Shown here: positions 19,161 through 26,652 of the stretch, piece by piece | Numbering within the stretch: the first letter of the stretch is position 1 | Layout: each line of letters begins with the position of its first letter | DNA from: Methanocorpusculum vombati | GTDB lineage: Archaea; Halobacteriota; Methanomicrobia; Methanomicrobiales; Methanocorpusculaceae | Direction: 5' to 3' | DNA: 64,000 nt | Assembly: GCF_026891935.1 (NCBI RefSeq) | Contig: NZ_JAPTGC010000004.1 | Location: forward strand, 117,751-181,750 | The notes under the pieces: generated by a model | The model's input: only the letters and a program-made list of their open reading frames with translations | Databases searched by the model: none | Told to the model about the DNA's origin: nothing | Program-made: the position numbers and the translations under genes

Positions 19161-19484
19161 ATGGCAACCGACAGAGAAAACGCAGTGTTTGAAGCAGCGA
19201 TTAAACTTGGCGCACTCTACCACCAGTTTGTGGGAACGCCCATCAGCAGATCAACCGCCGACAAAGTCGAGGCAGCAATTGAAAGTGCAGTCTCGCTTCA
19301 GCCGTATGTGACCCGCATCGAAGTACATCTCGACCGGTCTCTCATGAACGAAAACCCGTTCGGATACTCCGAACTGACCGGAGCAATGTATCATGCGGTG
19401 ATTGAAACAACCTTCGGCGACGCAACCTGCCGTGCCCAGCTGAAGTTTGAGAACGGCTACCCCATGATGAAGATCCTTGAGTAA
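19161..19484 (+). CDS. mptD: Dihydroneopterin aldolase, archaeal MptD type
   Basis: 107 aa and single-domain. The N-terminal stretch DRENAVFEAAIKLGALYHQ followed by FVGTPIS is the hallmark of the archaeal DHNA family (formerly DUF381). The family converts 7,8-dihydroneopterin to 6-hydroxymethyl-dihydropterin for tetrahydromethanopterin, the C1 carrier of methanogenesis. It follows mcm by 10 bp with AAGGAA upstream and is followed by the TatD-like gene, suggesting one transcript. The call rests on family resemblance; no other pterin gene is nearby. Confidence 0.82.
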   Translation: MATDRENAVFEAAIKLGALYHQFVGTPISRSTADKVEAAIESAVSLQPYVTRIEVHLDRSLMNENPFGYSELTGAMYHAVIETTFGDATCRAQLKFENGYPMMKILE

Positions 19485-19485
19485 C

Positions 19486-20310
19486 ATGCAGGAATCATTT
19501 CCCGTCCTCGACGATCATTTCCACATCAACCGCCGAACGGGTGTCGGTCCAGTCGTGGTCAGGGAGTTCATGCGGTCGGGCGGGACGCACATCGTTCTCG
19601 TATCGCTTCCCTCCTGGTCGCACGAGATCGCTCCTACCCGGCCTGCGGATTTCCGGCCCGTGTTTGACGAACTGCTCGAAACAGCAGCAGCAGTCCGTGC
19701 CGAAGGATGTATCTGTTATCCCGTTTGCGGCGTCCATCCGGCGGAGATCGGAAAACTCTGCACCCGCATGAGCCTCGGCGAAGCCGAGGCTCTCATGTGC
19801 GGGGCACTGGATGTTGCCGCAGAGTACGTTGCCGAAGGACATGCAATCGGCCTCAAGTCAGGCCGTCCCCACTATCCGGTAGAGCCGGAGGTATGGGACG
19901 CTTCCAACCGTGTGCTCTCCCATGCTCTCACCCTTGCAGGTGAACTGGACTGTGCATTGCAGATTCATGCCGAAAGCGGCACCTGTGCAGATGTTGTCGA
20001 TCTCGCAAAAGCTGCCGGCATGAATCCGGCCCGTGTCGTCAAACACTTTGCCACCTGCGAAACACCGCTTCACCCATCCGTTACGGTCCGCGAACCGTTC
20101 CTTGCTGACTGGTTCGCAGAGAAGCGGGAGTTCACCATGGAAAGCGACTACATGGACGATCTCTCCCGACCGGGAGCAGTGAACGGACCGCGGTCCGTCC
20201 CCCGGAGAATGCAACGAATGCTTCAGGAAGGAACCGTGACTCCCGAAGACATGTGGCGGGTACACTCTGCCGTACCGGAAAAGATCTACGGCGTATCATT
20301 TTGTGTCTGA
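19486..20310 (+). CDS. TatD-related metal-dependent hydrolase
   Basis: 274-aa amidohydrolase-superfamily protein of the archaeal TatD-like group. The metal-binding start DDHFHIN (residues 10-16), a middle CGVHPAEIG block, IHAESG near 159, KHFATCE and the late ESDYMDD are present in TIM-barrel order. ATG 19486 starts one base after the mptD stop. An in-frame TTG at 19477 is less likely. Relatives act as metal-dependent DNases or phosphoesterases; the substrate here is unknown. The last 25 bp overlap the 3' end of the convergent yhcG-like gene. Confidence 0.78.
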   Translation: MQESFPVLDDHFHINRRTGVGPVVVREFMRSGGTHIVLVSLPSWSHEIAPTRPADFRPVFDELLETAAAVRAEGCICYPVCGVHPAEIGKLCTRMSLGEAEALMCGALDVAAEYVAEGHAIGLKSGRPHYPVEPEVWDASNRVLSHALTLAGELDCALQIHAESGTCADVVDLAKAAGMNPARVVKHFATCETPLHPSVTVREPFLADWFAEKREFTMESDYMDDLSRPGAVNGPRSVPRRMQRMLQEGTVTPEDMWRVHSAVPEKIYGVSFCV

Positions 20311-21341
20311 GAAGACCTCCGCAACGTATAGTGCGGCGTCACACACTGCACCGTAAACTCCTCGGAATCGGGGAACAACCCTCTCAACTCTTTTGGCAGT
20401 TCCTGAATAAACTTATACTCACTGATACCTATCGGCTTTTCAAGATTGCGGAGAGCATATTCCGCAACCACCTGCGACTCATCGCGGCACAGAATCAATC
20501 CGATCGATGGGTTGTCGCCTTCTCCCCGCAACAGATCATCCACAGCAGAAAGATAAAAGTTCATCTTTCCTGCATACTCCGGGCAGAACTTCCCGGTCTT
20601 CAGTTCGATCACCACATAGCAGCGAAGCTTCAGATGATAGAACAAAAGATCCAGATAGAAATCCTCGCCACCTACCTCAAGATGATACTGTCTCCCGACA
20701 AAGGCAAACCCGGAACCAAGCTCCAGCAGCATTCGCGTCACATTTTGTACCAGCTGGTTTTCCAGATCCCGTTCAAGGGCATCCTCTTTCAGATCCAGAA
20801 AATCAAAAATATATGGATCCTTCATCACCGCAAGCACCTGCTCGCTGTGCGGTGAAGGAAGCTGATGACGGAAATTCTGGATCTTTTTGGATGCAACCTG
20901 CCGGGCATACAATCCTGTGGCTGCATGGTGTTCAAGGACTGCAACCGACCATCCGTTTTCAATTGCCATTTCGCCATACCACATGCGTTCAGCAGGACTT
21001 TTCACCTTCTCAAGAAGCACGATGTTATGCGACCAGGATAATTTTGCAGACACTGTCTGCACAAATCGGGATTCGGGCATCAACTGCGCAAATTTTTTCA
21101 TGTATCGAAGGTTTCTTACAGAAAACCCTTTCATTTCTGGATATTCTTTCAAGAGATCTTTGGATAAATTTTCAATGAAACGGCTGCCGCGGGTATCCTG
21201 TGCAAGGAGAATACTGCCAATCTTCCAGTACAAAAGAATCAGCTCACTATTCACGCTTAACGCTGCTTTACACCGGGATGACTGAATTTCCTCCTTTACG
21301 CTCACAAGGATATTCAGGTACTGCGAGGTGTTGGAGATCAT
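20286..21341 (-). CDS. YhcG-type PDDEXK nuclease family protein (DUF1016)
   Basis: 351 aa. The N-terminal half (WKIGSILL, SRFIENLSKDL, FSVRNLRYMKKFAQL) matches the YhcG/DUF1016 helical domain. The C-terminal half is the PD-(D/E)xK nuclease domain, with DFYLDLLFYH (Asp near 227) and VVIELKTGKF (Glu-x-Lys near 243). YhcG genes are often horizontally mobile and found near restriction or defence loci. Here it stands alone, convergent with and overlapping the TatD-like gene by 25 bp. The role is unproven. Confidence 0.85.
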   Translation of the reverse strand: MISNTSQYLNILVSVKEEIQSSRCKAALSVNSELILLYWKIGSILLAQDTRGSRFIENLSKDLLKEYPEMKGFSVRNLRYMKKFAQLMPESRFVQTVSAKLSWSHNIVLLEKVKSPAERMWYGEMAIENGWSVAVLEHHAATGLYARQVASKKIQNFRHQLPSPHSEQVLAVMKDPYIFDFLDLKEDALERDLENQLVQNVTRMLLELGSGFAFVGRQYHLEVGGEDFYLDLLFYHLKLRCYVVIELKTGKFCPEYAGKMNFYLSAVDDLLRGEGDNPSIGLILCRDESQVVAEYALRNLEKPIGISEYKFIQELPKELRGLFPDSEEFTVQCVTPHYTLRRSSQTQNDTP

Positions 21342-21422
21342 AGCAATATGCTCTGGTTGGGACGGGCAAGGATTTATGTGTTTGGGCAGAACTTATCTCA
21401 AAAGACAACCCACTCTTTTCTG

Positions 21423-22439
21423 ATGAACACCCGTCTGCTCCTTATCCCGGCACTCATACTTCTTCTCATCACCGCAGGCTGCATCGCTGCCCCGCACACC
21501 GAAGAAAATCCTCTTCAGCCGCTGGACTACGCACAGGAAGAAAACTGGGCTTACCTGCCGGATCCTGCCGATGAAAAACCCGCGGACGTCTTCTACCTCT
21601 ACCCGACGCTGTTCAGAACCCTCTACATCGATGCAATGAACACCAGTGACCCCGCATTCCGGCATGGGGCCATCGATGATGTTCTGATGAAGAAAGGACT
21701 CTTTGCAGAAACGGCAAACATCTATGCCCCCTTCTACCGGCAGACCGGCCTGTACTCCATGCTGGGAAACGGTACGTGGACAAAAGATCAGTACATCGCT
21801 GAGAAACGTGCCTATGAAGATGTAAAAGCCGCGTTCCGGTATTATCTGGAAAACTACAACAACGGAAAACCATTCATCCTTGCCGGTCACTCGCAGGGAT
21901 CCTACCGGATCAAACAGCTGATGATCGATCTCTTCGTCGACCCGGACCTGCAGGACAAACTCATCGCTGCCTATCCTATCGGCTACACTATCTCGGAGTA
22001 TGAACTTGCCCAGTATCCGCAGCTGAAAGCAGCTGCTGGCAAAACCGATACCGGCGTGATCGTCACCTACAACACACAGGGAAAAACCACCTCCGGCAAA
22101 AACACAATTGCCCTGCCCGGGGCAATCGGGATAAACCCACTGAACTGGAAGACCGACACAACCTATGCGAACGCTTCTGAAAATGCAGGAGCCGTGTTCT
22201 TCTATAATAATGGCAGCATCTCCTCAGAAATCCCGAACTTTACCGGAGCCTATCTTGCGGAGGTGGACGGATCAGTTGTCCTTATCGCCGACTCACCCGA
22301 CCCTGCATCCTACTCGCTGCCGGAACTGTTCGCCGACGGCGTATACCATGTCTATGACTACTACTTCTTCTACGAAAACCTCAAAGATAACGTCGCAGAT
22401 CGGACTGCCGCATACTTCGCCCAGCATGCAACTGCCTGA
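21423..22439 (+). CDS. DUF3089-type alpha/beta hydrolase lipoprotein
   Basis: 338 aa. A lipoprotein signal peptide ends in TAGC (Cys near residue 20). The mature domain has ADVFYLYPTLF, a YxPFYRQ block, and the nucleophile elbow GHSQGS near 155-160 with Ser as probable nucleophile, matching DUF3089 hydrolases. ATG 21423 is chosen over the longest frame (21348) because it directly precedes the signal peptide. Substrate unknown; location should be the outer face of the cytoplasmic membrane. Confidence 0.75.
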   Translation: MNTRLLLIPALILLLITAGCIAAPHTEENPLQPLDYAQEENWAYLPDPADEKPADVFYLYPTLFRTLYIDAMNTSDPAFRHGAIDDVLMKKGLFAETANIYAPFYRQTGLYSMLGNGTWTKDQYIAEKRAYEDVKAAFRYYLENYNNGKPFILAGHSQGSYRIKQLMIDLFVDPDLQDKLIAAYPIGYTISEYELAQYPQLKAAAGKTDTGVIVTYNTQGKTTSGKNTIALPGAIGINPLNWKTDTTYANASENAGAVFFYNNGSISSEIPNFTGAYLAEVDGSVVLIADSPDPASYSLPELFADGVYHVYDYYFFYENLKDNVADRTAAYFAQHATA

Positions 22440-22505
22440 CCTCCCTATTTTTCAATCCGCATCAAACCGAATCTGTTATATGACAACACGTGACACTCTT
22501 ATGGT

Positions 22506-22619
22506 ATGATACTTGGATTACCTGACATCACCGTGCTGACTGTGGGCGGCACGATTGTCATCGTCTTCATTCTTCTCATCCTCTGGGGACTTACCTTCCC
22601 CAAGGTGGTGGAGGAGTAA
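22506..22619 (+). CDS. 37-aa single-span protein, symporter small accessory protein
   Basis: A very short gene beginning MILGLPDITVLTVGG, with one transmembrane helix (about residues 11-31) and a charged tail PKVVEE. Its stop is 3 bp before the start of the sodium:solute symporter, and the GGTGGTGGAGGAG encoding its tail is also the symporter's ribosome site, so the two are translationally coupled. Small one-span proteins directly ahead of SSS-family symporters recur in archaea and bacteria and are annotated as accessory subunits. No ribosome site is obvious for this gene. Confidence 0.72.
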   Translation: MILGLPDITVLTVGGTIVIVFILLILWGLTFPKVVEE

Positions 22620-22622
22620 TCA

Positions 22623-24164
22623 ATGGGGCTAAGTGAAGGAAGTACCCTGGTCACTCTTGCACTTATTGTTGTGTACTTCATAGTGCTGCTTGGTATCGGT
22701 GTGTGGGCATCGAAAAAGATCAAAAACTCCGAGGATTACATGCTTGCCGGCAGAAGTCTCGGGTTCTGGCTGTTCACGCTTCTGATCGTCTGTTCCATCT
22801 GCAGTGGTATGACGCTTGTGGGAACCAGCGGGTTCGGTTACGCTTCCGGCTGGCCGGGAATCTGGGAACAGATCTTTGTACCGCTCGCTGCTGCGTTCTG
22901 TATTATTTTCTTCGGATCCAAACTCAATAAAATTGGCCGGGAAAAAGGATGCATGACGCTTGAGGACTACTTTGCCCTCAGATACGAGAACAACAAAGAG
23001 CTTCGCGCTCTCTCGGCTCTGGCGAGCATTGCCGTCAGTCTGGTCTATCTTGTCGGCCAGTACACGGCAATCAGTATTGTTCTCATCTGGGTGTTCGGTC
23101 TGGAACACTGGCAGGCGCTTCTGATCTCAGGAATCATCATCACGGCATACACCGTGATTGGCGGGTTGTATGCGGTGTCGTGGACCGGACTTGTGCAGGG
23201 ACTGATTCTCATCTTCGGTGTTCTGCTGGTCTCACCGTTCATTCTCAGTTATGCGGGAGGCATTGAGCACATCAATACTGTCCTCGCATCGATTGATCCA
23301 AACCTTGTCATGCCCGCGTTCCCGAATGCGTATGCGGCGTATGCCTACTGTACGCCTGAGTTCCTAGTTTCGTTCGGAATCCTCCTGATGGTGGGTCTTG
23401 CCTGTGCGCCGCACATCATGTCCAATGTCTTTGCGGCGAAGAAGATCTCCTACTTCAAGTGGGCCCCTCTCGTTGCATTCGGTATTTATGTTGTCATCAT
23501 GTTCCTCGTCAAGCTGTGTGGTATGGGTGTCCGTGTCATGGCCGAGGACGGAAAACTTGACGCAATCGCGGCAACCAATGCTCCGGACTTCGCGCTGATG
23601 TACGGGATTCAGGCGGCAGCTCCAAGTATTTTTATTACTGGCCTGTTTGCGGTGATTGTTCTGTCCGCAGTCATGTCCACCACCGACCGGCTGATGCTTA
23701 CGGTGGGCACAGAGTTTTCCTGGAACATCTTCAAAGTTATGCTTCGTCCGAATGCAAGCGAGCGGCAGGTTGTCCGCATCAGTCAGATTTGTGTGCTGAT
23801 TGCAGCGGTTGTTTCGCTGATTCTTGCGATTAATCCGCCGGAGATGCTGGCTTTCCTGATCTGGCTTGGTATCGGGCTGATGCTCTGTTCGTTTGCCGTT
23901 CCGCTGATTGCTGGTCTGTACTGGCGGCGGGCGACCGCAGCGGGCGCGATTGCGAGTATGGCGGTCGGATTAGTTTCGTCGATCGGGTTTGGCTACTATT
24001 ATCAGTTCATTGAGAAACTGCCGATGCACTTCTCTATCTACGCACTGGCGCTTGCTATCCTTGCTATGGTAGTGGTGAGTCTTCTGACGCAGAAGAATTC
24101 GGATGCGGCACTGGATGAAACATATACCGGTGCGTATCTGCATCCGAAAGAACTCAGGAAATAA
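22623..24164 (+). CDS. Sodium:solute symporter (SSS family)
   Basis: 513 aa with about 13 transmembrane helices. The family start region SEDYMLAGRSLGFWL is followed by GMTLVGTSGFGY. The later segments AVIVLSAVMSTTDRLML and LPLIAGLYWRRATAAGA fit SSS transporters of the proline/pantothenate/acetate group. A strong GGAGG precedes the ATG. The substrate cannot be assigned. The 37-aa companion directly upstream is probably its partner subunit. Confidence 0.88.
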   Translation: MGLSEGSTLVTLALIVVYFIVLLGIGVWASKKIKNSEDYMLAGRSLGFWLFTLLIVCSICSGMTLVGTSGFGYASGWPGIWEQIFVPLAAAFCIIFFGSKLNKIGREKGCMTLEDYFALRYENNKELRALSALASIAVSLVYLVGQYTAISIVLIWVFGLEHWQALLISGIIITAYTVIGGLYAVSWTGLVQGLILIFGVLLVSPFILSYAGGIEHINTVLASIDPNLVMPAFPNAYAAYAYCTPEFLVSFGILLMVGLACAPHIMSNVFAAKKISYFKWAPLVAFGIYVVIMFLVKLCGMGVRVMAEDGKLDAIAATNAPDFALMYGIQAAAPSIFITGLFAVIVLSAVMSTTDRLMLTVGTEFSWNIFKVMLRPNASERQVVRISQICVLIAAVVSLILAINPPEMLAFLIWLGIGLMLCSFAVPLIAGLYWRRATAAGAIASMAVGLVSSIGFGYYYQFIEKLPMHFSIYALALAILAMVVVSLLTQKNSDAALDETYTGAYLHPKELRK

Positions 24165-24178
24165 TCTGCAAAACTATC

Positions 24179-24185
24179 TTTTTTT
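24179..24185 (+). terminator. T-tract terminator after the symporter
   Basis: A run of seven T beginning 15 nt after the symporter stop, with no strong stem. It fits archaeal oligo-T termination. Confidence 0.4.
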
Positions 24186-24292
24186 GGGAGCGAACATGCG
24201 TTGTTCTGTTCCCGTGCCTGTCTGAGGGGAAGAGAAACTGCAACCCCATAGAACATATATGCAAAGACCGAACAAATAGATAAGGAATTTTC

Positions 24293-24997
24293 ATGACGCG
24301 GGTTGTAATCTCTGTGGGAGGATCGGTTCTTGTACCAACACTTGATACTCATCGGCTGATGGAGTGGGCAGATGCCCTGAAAACTCTGGTCAAAGCCGGA
24401 CATCAGGTGTTCGCCGTGGTCGGCGGGGGAGGGGAGGCCCGCCGGTATATCAATGTGTGTCGTGATATCGGACTGGATGAGGCGTCGTCCGATGAGTTCG
24501 GCATTCTGATTACCCGTATCAATGCCCGGCTGCTGATCGCGGCCCTTGGCGAGTACGCGTATCCGCGGGTGGCCGAGTCGTATCTGGATGCAAAGGAGTT
24601 TGCCCTGACCGGAAAGATCGTGGTGATGGGCGGCGTCACTCCCGGCCAGACCACCGATGCGGTTGCCGCGTGCCTGGCGGAGGAGATCGGTGCTTCGATG
24701 ATGATCAATATGACCGCGATTGACGGTATCTACTCGGCCGATCCGAAGAAGGATCCGGCAGCGGTCAAATATGATACGCTCAGTCCGCAGGGTCTGATCG
24801 ATTTGATTATGAAGGAAAAACTCTGTGCCGGCAGTAATATGGTCATTGATCTGGTGGCCGCAAAGATCACCGAACGTTCCGGGATTCCTCTGGTTGTCAT
24901 CGATGGTCGCGACCCGTCGCTGATCTGCCGGGCACTGCTTGAGGGTGCGTTTGGGGGAACGGTTGTCGGCGACAAAGTTGTCACGTTCCCACTCTGA
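24293..24997 (+). CDS. pyrH: UMP kinase (archaeal PyrH)
   Basis: Phosphorylates UMP to UDP; amino-acid-kinase fold, 234 aa. Markers are the N-terminal VVISVGGSVL, the VVGGGGEARRYI loop, MGGVTPGQTTDAVAA, the ATP-site segment IDGIYSADPKKDP, and GSNMVIDLVAA near the end. The length and the GGS start are typical of archaeal UMP kinases. A TATA-like CATATATG lies about 35-40 nt upstream of the ATG, so the gene is probably transcribed alone. Confidence 0.93.
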   Translation: MTRVVISVGGSVLVPTLDTHRLMEWADALKTLVKAGHQVFAVVGGGGEARRYINVCRDIGLDEASSDEFGILITRINARLLIAALGEYAYPRVAESYLDAKEFALTGKIVVMGGVTPGQTTDAVAACLAEEIGASMMINMTAIDGIYSADPKKDPAAVKYDTLSPQGLIDLIMKEKLCAGSNMVIDLVAAKITERSGIPLVVIDGRDPSLICRALLEGAFGGTVVGDKVVTFPL

Positions 24998-25000
24998 AAC

Positions 25001-25008
25001 TTTTTTTT
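25001..25008 (+). terminator. T8 terminator after pyrH
   Basis: Eight T residues start 4 nt after the pyrH stop codon. Confidence 0.5.
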
Positions 25009-25140
25009 CACTATGCGTTCCGCAGGGTACCGGGCCAAAGCGAGGCAGCGTCGTTCATCAGGACCCGTTTCGATCCTCCCAACAAACAGAGAGCTGCAAC
25101 CCTTGCTGCGGGGATCACACGAAAAAAGAAGGAGAGAAGA

Positions 25141-26646
25141 TCACTCCGGATCTTCCGCAATCCATGCCTGGTACTCCTCATCGCTTGGTTTCCAGGACGG
25201 CTTCTTCAGCTTCCGCAGAATGATCGGCGGCAGAAGAATAATCACCAGCACGGAAACCAGCATACCGATCACATACAGAATCGTCTGCGTCATACCGTAA
25301 CTCACCCCATTCGTCTCCGGCAGCAGTCCCACCCCAAACGCAAAGAACAGCGTAATCAGGGCAACACCGCCCACGAGCCACATACCGACCTTTCCTCCCG
25401 GCAGTTTGTACGGCCGTTTCACATCCGGCTTGGTCTTCCGCAGCTTAATGAACGCCGCGAACATGAACATGTACATCACCGCATTGATCAGCGATGTAAT
25501 CGCCGTCAGAATCCAGTATCCCTCATTGATGGACGGAATCGCAATCATTGCAATCGCAAACGCCGACGAGATGATACCCTGCACGACCAGAACACCAAGC
25601 GGCATACCGTACTTGTTGGTCTTCCGGAAGATTGGCGGAAGATCTCCGGTCATTGCCGCGGGCAGCAGACCTTTTGCCGGACCGACAACCCACGTGGACA
25701 ACTGGGCAATAATACCGATCGCAAGCATAATCGCAACCGGAATAACCAGCCACTCCACATGCATGTGGGTAAACATCGACAGGAACGTCTGAACGATACC
25801 TGCATTCAGACTGATCTCCTCAGCCGGAATCACCACACCAACCGCAAGAGTTCCGAGGATCGACATGATACAGATAATTGCCGCAGCAATGAACATCGCA
25901 ATCGGATAATCCCTGCGTGGATTCTCCGTCTCACGGGCATGATACCCTGCCATTTCCATACCGGCAAACACAAGGATCATACTCGCTGCAAAGGTCACGG
26001 TACTCATATTCATCGACGGCAGAAGATTCTCAACGGTCGGGTCCCCGAGAGCGTTCGGGTTCCCAAGGGCAAGCCAGACGATCATCAGCACCACAATGAT
26101 ACCGATCGGAATCAGCGACCCGAGGAAGGTACCCACCGTGGACAGCAGCGTCGAGTTCTTCGTCGAGCTGTAGAAGTTAAAGAGCGTTACCCCCCAGTAA
26201 CAGGCAAGCATCGCAATTGCCATGTAGATGTGGTTGTTGCCAAGAGCCGGTGCAAGAACCGCGTAGGCAAGGGTTGCCGCAAAGAACGAAACAACCGTCG
26301 GGAACCAGACCAGATTGTTCACCCAGGAACACCAGATGGTAATAAAACTCCCGTCCCCGGGAAAAGCTTCCTTCACCCACGCGTAAATACCTCCAGCCTT
26401 CGGCCAGGTAGAGGCAAGTTCGGCAGCAACAAGAGCGGTCGGAATCAGGAAACACACGGTAAACAGAACGTACCAGAAGATCATTCCCCACCCTTCCATG
26501 GCCATCGTCGGGAAATTCCGCAGACTTAACACTGCGGCGACGTTGATCATCGCAAGAGAGATGATTCCGAGCTTCTTGTTGGAGCTCAATTTTTTCGCCG
26601 GGGCACTTCCTGAGGAAGTGCCCGCGGCAGCTGGCGAATCAGTCAT
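25141..26646 (-). CDS. APC-superfamily amino acid antiporter (GadC/AdiC-like)
   Basis: 501 aa with about 12 transmembrane segments and charged termini. The first helix region ISLAMINVAAVLSLRNFP and the WVVGPAKGLLPAAMTG motif place it with the GadC-type amino acid/product antiporters of the APC superfamily. It starts 6 bp after the AdiA-like decarboxylase, so the pair should import an amino acid and export its decarboxylation product, as arginine/agmatine or glutamate/GABA exchangers do. The exact substrate is inferred from the neighbour only. Confidence 0.82.
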   Translation of the reverse strand: MTDSPAAAGTSSGSAPAKKLSSNKKLGIISLAMINVAAVLSLRNFPTMAMEGWGMIFWYVLFTVCFLIPTALVAAELASTWPKAGGIYAWVKEAFPGDGSFITIWCSWVNNLVWFPTVVSFFAATLAYAVLAPALGNNHIYMAIAMLACYWGVTLFNFYSSTKNSTLLSTVGTFLGSLIPIGIIVVLMIVWLALGNPNALGDPTVENLLPSMNMSTVTFAASMILVFAGMEMAGYHARETENPRRDYPIAMFIAAAIICIMSILGTLAVGVVIPAEEISLNAGIVQTFLSMFTHMHVEWLVIPVAIMLAIGIIAQLSTWVVGPAKGLLPAAMTGDLPPIFRKTNKYGMPLGVLVVQGIISSAFAIAMIAIPSINEGYWILTAITSLINAVMYMFMFAAFIKLRKTKPDVKRPYKLPGGKVGMWLVGGVALITLFFAFGVGLLPETNGVSYGMTQTILYVIGMLVSVLVIILLPPIILRKLKKPSWKPSDEEYQAWIAEDPE

Positions 26647-26652
26647 GAAATC

